Of a stretch of 64,000 nt of DNA, positions 29,430 to 37,660 are shown piece after piece. Origin of the DNA: Paucibacter sp. KBW04 (lineage in GTDB: Bacteria > Pseudomonadota > Gammaproteobacteria > Burkholderiales > Burkholderiaceae_C); NCBI RefSeq assembly GCF_003852425.1, contig NZ_QAJN01000007.1:1-64000 (forward strand), written 5' to 3'. Under the pieces are notes generated by a model. It saw only the letters and a program-made list of their open reading frames with translations. It was not told the DNA's origin and searched no databases. How positions within the stretch are numbered: position 1 is the first letter of the stretch; each line of letters starts with the position of its first letter. Position numbers and translations under genes: made by a program.

Positions 29430-31525
29430 GCCTCGGCCTCGCCCTTGTCTTCGACCGCCCGCGACTGCTGCACTTGCAACAGCAGGCTCAAGCCCTGTGC
29501 ACTCAAAACCTCGCCATACAAACGGCCCTGGCCTCGCACCTCGGGGAAGACGGTGAACACCTCGTGCTGCGCCATATTCTCAATACCCTCCACCGTGACC
29601 TTGAGCCCCAGGCCCAGGGCGATATCAATCATGCCGCGCACGATCAGCAAGATCCCCGAGTCCTTGAGCATGGCGGCCACAAAGCTGCGGTCGATCTTGA
29701 TCGAGGTGCAAGGAAAGCTGCGCAAATGGTTGAGGGACGCATAGCCCAGGCCAAAATCGTCCAGCGCCACCTGAGCCCCTTGGCGCGCCAACTCGTGCAG
29801 ATTGCGTTCGATCAGGTCGGTGCTGCGGCTCAGCAAGACGGTCTCCAACACCTCGACCTGCAACCACTCCAGGCTCTCACTCCCGGCCAACGATTGAAGC
29901 CGCCACAGCAAGCCCTTGTCGGCCAGACTCACCTCCGGGAAGTTCACGCTCACAAAGCCCGGCATCAAGCCCTGGCTGCGCCAGGCCTGGCGGTCGGCCA
30001 CCACCGCCTGCATGATGGCCACGGTCAGCTGGTCCAGCATGCCGAACTCCTCCAAGGTGGGCAGGAAATCGGCCGGCTGCAGCACCTGGCCGTCGTCGGT
30101 ATGCCAGCGCGCCAAGGCCTCGACGCCCTCGATGCGCCGGCTGTGAATGTCGACGATGGGTTGGTAGTAGGCCTTGATCTGCCCCTGGGGCAAGGCCTTG
30201 CTGAGTTGCTGGGCCTGCAACTCACGCGCAGCGCTGAGGCTGGCATCCCGCCCATCAAAAATACGCACGCCGCCGGGGCCCGAGAGTTTGGCGGCACGCA
30301 GGGCGAAGTCGGCTTGCTTGAGCACATCGCCGCCCTCCGCCGCCGCGCTGGACACCGCCGCCCCACCTATGGCCGCGCGCAACTGGAACTCATGCGGCTC
30401 GAAGTGCACGGGCTGATTGACCTCCTCGCGCAGGCGATTCGCCAAATCCTGCATGGCCTGGGCATCGCGCGGCGCGGGCACGACGACGACCGTGAACTCG
30501 TCGCCCCCGGTGCGGAACAACTCATCCTCCGGCCCCAGCCTCGCCTTCAGCCGCGTCGACAAGACTTTCAAAGCATGGTCGCCGGCCGCGTGGCCAAACA
30601 AATCGTTGATGGTCTTGAAGCCATCCACATCGAGCAAGAACAAGGCATAGGACTGGGCCTGGCCATTGCCCTGGCCGAGTCTTTGCAAGACCTGTTGCAG
30701 CAGCAGGCGATTGCCCGCGCCGGTCAATAAATCATGGCTGGCCTGATGGCGCAGCTGATCGGTGATCTGGCCGATGTGCCGATTGCGCTCCCGCAGACGG
30801 CGCAGGATGGGCCTGAAAATCATCAGATACTCGGCCAACAAGGTCAGCAGGCTGACCACCGCCAGCAGCAGATGCAGACGCTGGAAATGCTGGGCTCGCT
30901 CCACCGCATGCCGGTACAACTCGCTGCTGAGACTGTCGACCTCGCTCAGCAAGGGCCCGTCCGAGGCCAGGGCCAGCTCGATGGGCGCCCAGACCGAGAA
31001 CCGCCACTGCACCTGATTGGCGTCCAGGGCAGCAAACTTGCGCACATGCTGGGCCGCCTCCCGACTCATCTGCGCCAAGCGCTGCGCGCGGCTCGCATCG
31101 ATCAAGGGCCCGCTGAGCCAGCGCACCAGCACGCCCTGGTCCTTGGACAAGGCCTGGTCAAAGGCCAGGCGATTGCTGTCCAGGCGCTCGGCCAGCTCGG
31201 CCAGCTCGGCCCGGGTAGCCACCAACCAACGCGCGCCGCCCGCGCTTTGCTCCTGGGTGCGCAGGACCAGCTCAACGATTTGCGCCACACGACGCAGGCT
31301 GGCGCGCTGGCTGGTCACGATCTCGGTCAGCTCCACCGCATGGGTCTGCGCCTGGATCATGGCGTTGATGATCAGATAGTTGGCCAATACCAGCAGGGCC
31401 AGAATGCTTAGCGCCAAAAAATAGCCGCGCCGGATCAAGCCCAAGGGCTTGTCAAGATCGAGGGGCCCGGCCAGGCCTTCGCCGCCATGGGGCAGGCGCA
31501 GGCGGCTTCTCAGCGAGGTCCGCAT
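29426..31525 (-). CDS. Membrane-bound GGDEF-EAL c-di-GMP enzyme
   Basis: A 699-residue protein. One membrane helix near residues 32-52 and a second near 230-255 enclose a ~190-residue helical periplasmic sensor. The GGDEF domain has an intact FRTGGDEF loop, but the I-site position reads GPED, so product inhibition is probably lost. The EAL domain has EALARW, DDFGLGYASLNHL, KIDRSFVA and VEGIEN, so phosphodiesterase residues look complete. It could be bifunctional or degrade c-di-GMP only. The ATG at 31525 follows a GGCGGTGGCGGT stretch; a further 25 in-frame codons upstream are Cys/Gly-rich and unlikely. It overlaps the binding-protein gene by four bases. Confidence 0.92.
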   Translation of the reverse strand: MRTSLRSRLRLPHGGEGLAGPLDLDKPLGLIRRGYFLALSILALLVLANYLIINAMIQAQTHAVELTEIVTSQRASLRRVAQIVELVLRTQEQSAGGARWLVATRAELAELAERLDSNRLAFDQALSKDQGVLVRWLSGPLIDASRAQRLAQMSREAAQHVRKFAALDANQVQWRFSVWAPIELALASDGPLLSEVDSLSSELYRHAVERAQHFQRLHLLLAVVSLLTLLAEYLMIFRPILRRLRERNRHIGQITDQLRHQASHDLLTGAGNRLLLQQVLQRLGQGNGQAQSYALFLLDVDGFKTINDLFGHAAGDHALKVLSTRLKARLGPEDELFRTGGDEFTVVVVPAPRDAQAMQDLANRLREEVNQPVHFEPHEFQLRAAIGGAAVSSAAAEGGDVLKQADFALRAAKLSGPGGVRIFDGRDASLSAARELQAQQLSKALPQGQIKAYYQPIVDIHSRRIEGVEALARWHTDDGQVLQPADFLPTLEEFGMLDQLTVAIMQAVVADRQAWRSQGLMPGFVSVNFPEVSLADKGLLWRLQSLAGSESLEWLQVEVLETVLLSRSTDLIERNLHELARQGAQVALDDFGLGYASLNHLRSFPCTSIKIDRSFVAAMLKDSGILLIVRGMIDIALGLGLKVTVEGIENMAQHEVFTVFPEVRGQGRLYGEVLSAQGLSLLLQVQQSRAVEDKGEAEA

Positions 31526-31749
31526 ACCGCCACCGCCACAGACGCATTGAGAGATTGATTCGGCCAAGCCAGCTTCACCCGCGAACCTCCGTTCTTGCAC
31601 GCAACAGGGGCGCCCGCCCCCTTGCCTTCGTCAGATTGACAATGCAGATTTGCAAGTAGACCTTGCGAAGCCAGGCTTGTCTATGCGAGCGTGGGAGCCG
31701 GTGTACATTGACCCCTCCCATACGCCCTCGCAGCCATGGAAAGACCGTG

Positions 31750-32256
31750 ATGCAGATCAAGACCGTCCACGCCCGTCTAGCGCCCCTGCTGCTCATGCTT
31801 TGGCTATGTCTGGCCGGCTGCGATCAGCAGCGTGCCGACAAGCTCAACGAGGGCGTCTCCACCGAGGCCGATGTACGCCAGCAGTTTGGCGAGCCCGCCC
31901 AGATCACCGAGCGGGCCGATGGCAGCAAGGTCCTGGCCTACCCGCGCCAGCCCGAGGGCAGCACGAATTACGAAATCATCATCGGCGCCGACGGCAAGAT
32001 GAGTTCGCTGCGCCAGCTGCTGGCGCCGCACAACTTTGCCAAGATCCAGCCCGGCATGACCCAGGCCGAGGTGAGCCAGATCCTAGGCCGCCACGCCAAG
32101 ACCCATCGCTACGCCCTCAAGCCCGATGAGGAGGAATGGGAGTGGCGCTATCTGGACGGCCAGAGCCGCAAGATCTTCAGCGTCAAGTTTGATCGCGAGC
32201 ACAAGGTGCAAAGCAGCGCCAGCACGGACGACCCTCGGGTGCTGGAGGGTGGCTAG
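31750..32256 (+). CDS. BamE/SmpA-like lipoprotein
   Basis: A 168-residue lipoprotein with lipobox LAGC (Cys near 19). Two BamE-like units are visible: GVSTEADVRQQFGEPAQITERADG and, later, KIQPGMTQAEVSQILGRHAKTHRY followed by EEWEWRYLDG, the typical W-x-Y after the second helix. BamE itself has a single copy and helps assemble outer-membrane proteins; the duplicated form is a relative of unknown role. The ATG at 31750 is chosen because the signal peptide starts there. Its last four bases overlap the opposite-strand oxidoreductase gene. Confidence 0.78.
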   Translation: MQIKTVHARLAPLLLMLWLCLAGCDQQRADKLNEGVSTEADVRQQFGEPAQITERADGSKVLAYPRQPEGSTNYEIIIGADGKMSSLRQLLAPHNFAKIQPGMTQAEVSQILGRHAKTHRYALKPDEEEWEWRYLDGQSRKIFSVKFDREHKVQSSASTDDPRVLEGG

Positions 32257-34532
32257 CCTGCGAGGAGGGGCAAGCTGCGACGCCGCTCCCCCGTCAGCGC
32301 AAACCAGGCATTCGCCAAGGCCGGCGCCACCGGTGGTGTGCCGGGCTCGCCCACGCCGGTGGGCGGCAGCTCGCTGGCCATCAAATGGGTTTCAATGCGC
32401 GGGGTTTGGGCGAGTGTGAGCAGCGGGTAGTCGGGGAAGTTGCGCTGCTGCACCACACCGTCCTTGATGTCGACGCGGCCGTAGAGCGCGGCCGTCAGGC
32501 CGAAGATCACCGCGCTCTCCATTTGCTGAGCCACGATGCCGGGGTTGACGACCACGCCGCAATCGATGGCGCAGACCACGCGGTGCACGCGCGGCTTGCC
32601 GTCCTGGCTGCTCAGCTCGATGACCTGGGCCACGATGCTGCCAAAGCTCTCATGCAGGGCCAGGCCACGTGCCAATCCTTTAGGCAAGACCTGACCCCAG
32701 CCCGCCTCTTGCGCCGCACGCTTAAGCACGGCGGCATGGCGCGGCAAACCTTCCAGCAGCGCCAGCCGATAAGCCAGGGGGTCGGCGCCGGCCGCATGGG
32801 CCAACTCGTCGACAAAGCTCTCGATAAAAAAAGCATTGTGGGAATGGCCTACCGAGCGCCAGAAGCCAATGGGCACGCCGCTATGCGTGGCCTGATGCGC
32901 GATGCGCTGGTGCGGGATGGCATAGGGCTGGTCGAACAGACCTTCGCTGGCCGTCTTGTCGGGCGGCTCCACCGGGCCGACCAGGGCCGGGATCACCCGC
33001 TCCATCCAGCGCGGCGTGATCGCATCGCCCGCGCTGCCCACCCGCAGGGCCAGGGGCTGGCCCTCGGCGCTCAGGCCGGCTTGCAAAAAGGCGGCGCCGG
33101 CCGGGCGGTAGAAGTCATGCGTCATGTCCTCCTCGCGCGACCACAGCAGCTGCACCGGCACACCGCCCGTATCCATGGCCACACGCACGGCCTGACCCAC
33201 ATGATCGGCCTCCAGTCGGCGGCCAAAGCCACCGCCCAGATAGGTCAGGTGCAGGGTTACGGCCTCCTCGGCCACGCCCGCCACCCGCGCTGCCACGGCC
33301 CTGGCAAGACCTGGCACCTGCGTGCCCACCCAGACCTCCACCCGACCGTTCTTGACGCAGGCGGTGCAATTCATGGGCTCCATCGTGGCATGGGCCAGAT
33401 AAGGCGCCTCGTACAAGGCCTCCAGCTTGCGCGGCGCCTGCGCCAGCGCTTTGTCCACCTCGCCTTGCGAGAAAAAGGCATAGCCCTGCTCGGCCGCCTC
33501 GCGGGCTTGATCGGCCAGGCGGCTTTCGATCACGGCCGTGTTCAAGGCTCCGGCCGGGCGTTGCTGCCAGGCCATTTCTATGGATGCTGCCGCGCGCTGT
33601 GCATGCCAGCTATTGCGTGCCACCACGGCCACGGCCGCATGGCTACCGGCCACCGTGCCCAGCTGCACCACCCGCAAGACGCCAGGCTGCTGCAACAAGG
33701 CATTGACGGGCACGACGCCTAAGCCGCCGCCCAGCATGGGGCTGTGGCGCACGGCGGCGAAGAGTAGATCCTTGCCCGGCCGCACATCGATGCCGAAGAC
33801 GGCGCTGCCATTCACCTTGGCGGCCAGGTCCGAGCGCGCCAGGGGCTTGCCGATCTGGCTCCATTTGGCCTTGGGCTTGAGCTTGACCTCCCCCGGCGGC
33901 GTGGCCGCGGCCTCCTTGGCCAGCTCGCCAAAATGCGCGCTGGGGCCGGAGACATGGCTGATCAGCCCGTCCTCCAGCAGCAGCTCCGGCAGGGGCAGCT
34001 TCCAGCGCAGGGAGGCGGCGCCCAGCAATTGCTGGCGGGCGGTGGCCGCGGCCCAGCGCAGCGGCTCCCAGGCGTCGGCCACACTGCTGCTGCCTCCGGT
34101 TGCATTGATGCCTAATTCACGCGCCAGCTTGGCCACCGTCCATTGGCCCAGGCGCGCCCCCAGGCTGGCATGGCCGGGCTCGGTCTGGCGCGGATGCAGA
34201 GGCAGGCTGCCGACGAACATGGCGATATTGCCGTACATGGATTCATGGCCCGCCGGCATCAGGCGCACCCGTGCCAAGGGCAGGCTCAACTCCTCGGCCA
34301 CCAATTGCGCCAGGGCCGTGTGCACGCCTTGGCCCATCTCGCTGCGGTTCATGGCCAGGATCACATCACCATTGGCGGCGATCTTGATCCAGCCGTTCAG
34401 GCCGATCTCGCCCTCCACCTGGCTCAGGCTGCCCGCATGGCCCAGGCGGCTGCGCGGCGGCAGATAGCCCCAGCCCACCAGCAGGGCGGCCGAGGCGCCC
34501 AGGCCGCTGAGCAGCAAGCTGCGGCGCTTCAT
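32253..34532 (-). CDS. Molybdenum hydroxylase large subunit (isoquinoline 1-oxidoreductase beta-like)
   Basis: A 759-residue molybdopterin-dependent enzyme of the xanthine oxidase family. An N-terminal MKRRSLLLSGLGASAALLVG is a twin-arginine-type export signal, expected for the periplasmic IorB-like branch. Conserved blocks include MNRSEMGQGVHTALAQLVAEE, TMEPMNCTA, GGGFGRRLEADH and the active-site Glu region PTGVGEPGTPP near the C-terminus. Together with the 2Fe-2S subunit it should hydroxylate an aldehyde or N-heterocycle. The ATG overlaps the stop of the small-subunit gene by four bases (ATGA). The usual third component, a cytochrome c that carries electrons away, is not in the window. Confidence 0.93.
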   Translation of the reverse strand: MKRRSLLLSGLGASAALLVGWGYLPPRSRLGHAGSLSQVEGEIGLNGWIKIAANGDVILAMNRSEMGQGVHTALAQLVAEELSLPLARVRLMPAGHESMYGNIAMFVGSLPLHPRQTEPGHASLGARLGQWTVAKLARELGINATGGSSSVADAWEPLRWAAATARQQLLGAASLRWKLPLPELLLEDGLISHVSGPSAHFGELAKEAAATPPGEVKLKPKAKWSQIGKPLARSDLAAKVNGSAVFGIDVRPGKDLLFAAVRHSPMLGGGLGVVPVNALLQQPGVLRVVQLGTVAGSHAAVAVVARNSWHAQRAAASIEMAWQQRPAGALNTAVIESRLADQAREAAEQGYAFFSQGEVDKALAQAPRKLEALYEAPYLAHATMEPMNCTACVKNGRVEVWVGTQVPGLARAVAARVAGVAEEAVTLHLTYLGGGFGRRLEADHVGQAVRVAMDTGGVPVQLLWSREEDMTHDFYRPAGAAFLQAGLSAEGQPLALRVGSAGDAITPRWMERVIPALVGPVEPPDKTASEGLFDQPYAIPHQRIAHQATHSGVPIGFWRSVGHSHNAFFIESFVDELAHAAGADPLAYRLALLEGLPRHAAVLKRAAQEAGWGQVLPKGLARGLALHESFGSIVAQVIELSSQDGKPRVHRVVCAIDCGVVVNPGIVAQQMESAVIFGLTAALYGRVDIKDGVVQQRNFPDYPLLTLAQTPRIETHLMASELPPTGVGEPGTPPVAPALANAWFALTGERRRSLPLLAG

Positions 34533-34999
34533 CGCTTGCCCCCTCCGAGGGCAGCGGCCTGCTGGATGGCGCGGCGCACGCGCGGGTAAGTGCCGCAGCG
34601 GCAGAGATTCGTCATCGCGGCGTCGATATCGGCGTCCGTGGGTTTGGGATTCTTGGCCAGCAAGGCGGCGGCGGCCATCAGCATGCCGCTCTGGCAATAG
34701 CCGCATTGCGGCACCTGCTCGGCCAACCAGGCCAGCTGCAAGGCATGCGGATGCTCGGCGCTGCCCAGGGCCTCGATGGTGGTGATGGCCTTGCCTTGCA
34801 CCGAGCCCAAGGGTGTGACGCAGGCCCGTGCAGCCTGACCGTCCACATGCACGGTGCAGGCGCCGCAGGCGGCCACGCCGCAACCAAACTTGGTGCCGGT
34901 GAGATGCAGGCCGTCCCGCAAGGCCCAGAGCAGGGGCATGGCCGGATCGCTGGCATGTTCGGGCAGCGCCATGCTCTGACCATTGACCTTCAATTCCAC
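34529..34999 (-). CDS. 2Fe-2S subunit of molybdenum hydroxylase
   Basis: A 156-residue electron-transfer subunit. The plant-type cluster has GTKFGCGVAACGACTVHVDG plus ARACVTP, and the second, helical cluster has CGYCQSGMLMAAAALL and NLCRCGTYPRVRRAI, eight cysteines in total as the family requires. A GTG start at 34999 is chosen because AAGGAG sits eight bases upstream and it begins right at the first strand (ELKVNGQS); longer ATG starts would add an unrelated leader. Its stop overlaps the large-subunit start. It diverges from the carboxylesterase gene. Confidence 0.93.
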   Translation of the reverse strand: MELKVNGQSMALPEHASDPAMPLLWALRDGLHLTGTKFGCGVAACGACTVHVDGQAARACVTPLGSVQGKAITTIEALGSAEHPHALQLAWLAEQVPQCGYCQSGMLMAAAALLAKNPKPTDADIDAAMTNLCRCGTYPRVRRAIQQAAALGGGKR

Positions 35000-35123
35000 G
35001 TGTTTGACTCCTTCTGGCCCGGCCGATGAGGCCATGGGACGGCGCAGCATAGCCCAGGCCTCACCGAGAGATTGGCTCACAAGCGACAATCTGAACTTGT
35101 TACAGAAAACGCCTGCCGCCACC

Positions 35124-35861
35124 ATGAATTCCGTCACCCCGCAAGAGTCGAACATTCCGCCAGCCCTTGTTCATCTGCCCGCCAGTGGCCCGGTGGATCT
35201 GTGTTTTGTGCTCTTGCACGGCCTGGGTGCGGATGCCGCCAGCATGGAGCCGGTACGCGCCGCCCTGCGCGCTCAGTACCCGCAGGCGGCCCTGGTCTCG
35301 CTGAATGGGCCGCTGAGCTTGGCCGAAGGCGGCCAGGCCTGGTTTGCCGTCGAGGGTCTGAATGATCTGGACGCGGAAGTCCTGGAGCAGCGCCTGGCGG
35401 AGCGCCTGGAGCAAGCCCTGCCCGCCCTGGTGCAGCGCGTGCAGGCCTGGGCAAAACATTTCGAACTCGATTGGGAGCGCGTCGCCCTGGCGGGCTTCTC
35501 GCAAGGTGCGACCCTGGCGTTGGAAGCGGTGCAAGCGCAAGACCGTTTGGCCGGCCGGGTGCTGGCCTTCTCGGGCGGCCATGTGCGGCTGCCGAAACAC
35601 GCGCCCCATGAGGTGTCCATCCACCTGCTGCACGGCCTGGACGATGCCATGGTGCCCTACCCGCCGGTGGTGAACATGGCCCGCACCCTGGTGTCCCTGG
35701 GCGCCGACATCACCGCCGATGTACTGCCCGGCGTCGGCCACGAACTCCACCCCAAGCTGGTGGACAAGGCCATGGAACAGCTGCGTACCTTTTTGCCCGC
35801 ACGCCTGTGGCGCGCGGCGCAAGCGGCGGCGGCCGAGCAGGACCAGCAAACCAAGCACTGA
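35124..35861 (+). CDS. Carboxylesterase / acyl-protein thioesterase-like hydrolase
   Basis: A 245-residue alpha/beta hydrolase of the Abhydrolase_2 group. The oxyanion loop is FVLLHGLGADAASMEP, the nucleophile Ser lies in ALAGFSQGATLALEA, the Asp in LLHGLDDAMVPY and the His in PGVGHELHPK, giving a complete triad. These enzymes hydrolyse short- to medium-chain esters or acyl-thioesters. The ATG at 35124 lies in a short divergent region opposite the molybdenum enzyme genes. Confidence 0.92.
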   Translation: MNSVTPQESNIPPALVHLPASGPVDLCFVLLHGLGADAASMEPVRAALRAQYPQAALVSLNGPLSLAEGGQAWFAVEGLNDLDAEVLEQRLAERLEQALPALVQRVQAWAKHFELDWERVALAGFSQGATLALEAVQAQDRLAGRVLAFSGGHVRLPKHAPHEVSIHLLHGLDDAMVPYPPVVNMARTLVSLGADITADVLPGVGHELHPKLVDKAMEQLRTFLPARLWRAAQAAAAEQDQQTKH

Positions 35862-36055
35862 GCCACCTTGCCTTATGGCACACTGCGCCCACAGCGCCAG
35901 CCGGGGCGCTGCTGGATCCGCAGGCAGGCCCGAGGCCACCCGGACGGACGCGCGTTCTTCAGCAAGAACTCCGTCCGCACTTCCATTGCCGCTTGTCTTG
36001 CCTTTGTGCGGCCTGATCGCGCGGATCGCAGGCTTGATACGCATGGAGGTTTTTT

Positions 36056-37660
36056 GTGAACACAAGCCACACCGCGGCTGCATCTCAGCCCAGCAAGCCC
36101 ACCCTTCCCGACTCTGCCGATCTGCAGCAGCTCAAGCGCCAAGCGCGCGAATTGCTGCGCGGCTGGCGCAATGCCGAGGCCGCCAGCCTGACGCGCGCCG
36201 CGCCCTATCAAGGCGAGCATGGCGCCGCGCCACCCACGCTCAGCCTTGCCCAGCTGGTGATCGCGCGCGAACTGGGCTTTGCCAGCTGGCCCGCCCTGCA
36301 CCGCGCCGTCACGGCGCAACAAGAAGCCCGCCTACTGGACCAAGCAGCCCTGGTCACCCGCATCCTCAAACTGGCCCTGGGCCGCGGCTGGGACAGCCCG
36401 CAGCCTGAACGCGCCTTGGCGCTGATGCAACGCATGCGCGGCCCTTGCCCAGCACACTTGCGCCCGGCCCTGGCCTTGGTGAAGGGCGAGCTGGAATCGC
36501 TTGAACGCATGCCCGCTGCCGGCCAGCGACTGCCCCCCTTCGATGCGCCCGCCTTGGCTTACGTGTGCTTCTCCAGCCTGCATCGCCTCGGCGAGCCCTG
36601 GGCAGAAGGTTTGATGCGCAGCGCCCAAGCCCTGCTGGCACAGGGTTATAGCTCGCTCGACGCCCTGCGCATGCCCGACCCTGAAGTCGAGCCCTCGCCC
36701 GGCTTGCCGCTGCTTTACGGCGCCATCGCCCGGGCGCAAAGCCCGGCGCTTGCCGCCGTACTGCTGGCCGCCGGAGCCAACCCCAACGATGAGGAGTCGC
36801 TGTATCACGCCTGCGAAGACAGCGAGCGCCCCCGTGCCGCCCTGCAGATCCGCCAGCTGATCGCGCATGGCGCACGCTGGCAGGGCACGAACGCGCTTCT
36901 GCGCTTGCTGGACTTTGAAGACCCCAGCGGCCTCGGCCTGGCATTGAGCCTGGGCGCCGACGTCAACGAGCCCGGCCCACAAGGCGGTGCAGCCCTGCAC
37001 CACGCCCTGCGCAGAGGCCGCTCCAACGCCTGCCTGAGCCAGCTGATCGACCATGGCGCCGACCTCTCGGCTCGCGACGCCGAGGGCCGCAAGCCCGCCA
37101 CGTTAGCGGCCCTGCTGGGCGAAAGTGCGGCGCTGGCGCTGCTGGCGGCGCAGGGCGCGGAGCCGGAACTGCCCTCGCGCAAGGAGCGCTTCCTGGCCGC
37201 CTGCGCGGCCGCCGATGCCCGCAGGGCCAAGGCCTTGCTCGCCGAGCAAGCCGAACTCCTGCAGCAACTGGGCGCGCATGAGCTACGCCTACTGCCCGAC
37301 CAAGCCCAGCGCCGCGCGCGGGATTCGGTGGCCTTGATGCTGTCGCTAGGCTGGCCGATCGCGGTGCGCGGTGATTGGGAGGCCAGCGCCCTGAACCAGG
37401 CCGCCTTCAATGGCGACGCCGCCCTGGTGCAATCGCTGCTGGAACACGGCGCCAGCTGGCAGGAGCGCAATGGCTACGGCGGCGATGCGATGGGCAGCCT
37501 GCTGCATGCCGCCGTGCATCTGCCCCAGCCCGGGGGCGACTATCTGACCACGCTGCAGCGGCTCTTGGCGGCCGGGGCGCCTCGGCCTACCGAGGAGGAG
37601 CGGGAGGAACTGCCCGAGGCCTTGCAGGCGTGGCTGGAAGAGACCGAGGCCATCAGCTGA
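36056..37660 (+). CDS. Ankyrin-repeat protein of unknown function
   Basis: A 534-residue soluble protein. Ankyrin-type units are visible near 225-260 (LPLLYGAIARAQSPALAAVLLAAGANPN), 305-365 (AALHHALRRGRSNACLSQLIDHGADLSARD) and 440-480 (SALNQAAFNGDAALVQSLLEHGASW). The first 200 residues have a conserved-looking start DLQQLKRQARELLRGW followed by a LARELGFASWPALHRAV-like helix, seen in other bacterial ankyrin proteins. Ankyrin units mediate protein binding; the partner is unknown. It starts with GTG six bases after GGAGG. It ends tail to tail with the next gene, sharing eight bases. Confidence 0.82.
   Translation: MNTSHTAAASQPSKPTLPDSADLQQLKRQARELLRGWRNAEAASLTRAAPYQGEHGAAPPTLSLAQLVIARELGFASWPALHRAVTAQQEARLLDQAALVTRILKLALGRGWDSPQPERALALMQRMRGPCPAHLRPALALVKGELESLERMPAAGQRLPPFDAPALAYVCFSSLHRLGEPWAEGLMRSAQALLAQGYSSLDALRMPDPEVEPSPGLPLLYGAIARAQSPALAAVLLAAGANPNDEESLYHACEDSERPRAALQIRQLIAHGARWQGTNALLRLLDFEDPSGLGLALSLGADVNEPGPQGGAALHHALRRGRSNACLSQLIDHGADLSARDAEGRKPATLAALLGESAALALLAAQGAEPELPSRKERFLAACAAADARRAKALLAEQAELLQQLGAHELRLLPDQAQRRARDSVALMLSLGWPIAVRGDWEASALNQAAFNGDAALVQSLLEHGASWQERNGYGGDAMGSLLHAAVHLPQPGGDYLTTLQRLLAAGAPRPTEEEREELPEALQAWLEETEAIS

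Noticed and set aside
34533-34883. N-terminal extension of the molybdenum hydroxylase large subunit
   Set aside because: The extra 117 codons are Arg/Gly/His-rich and overlap the 2Fe-2S gene in another frame. The ATG at 34532 gives a twin-arginine signal and an ATGA overlap.
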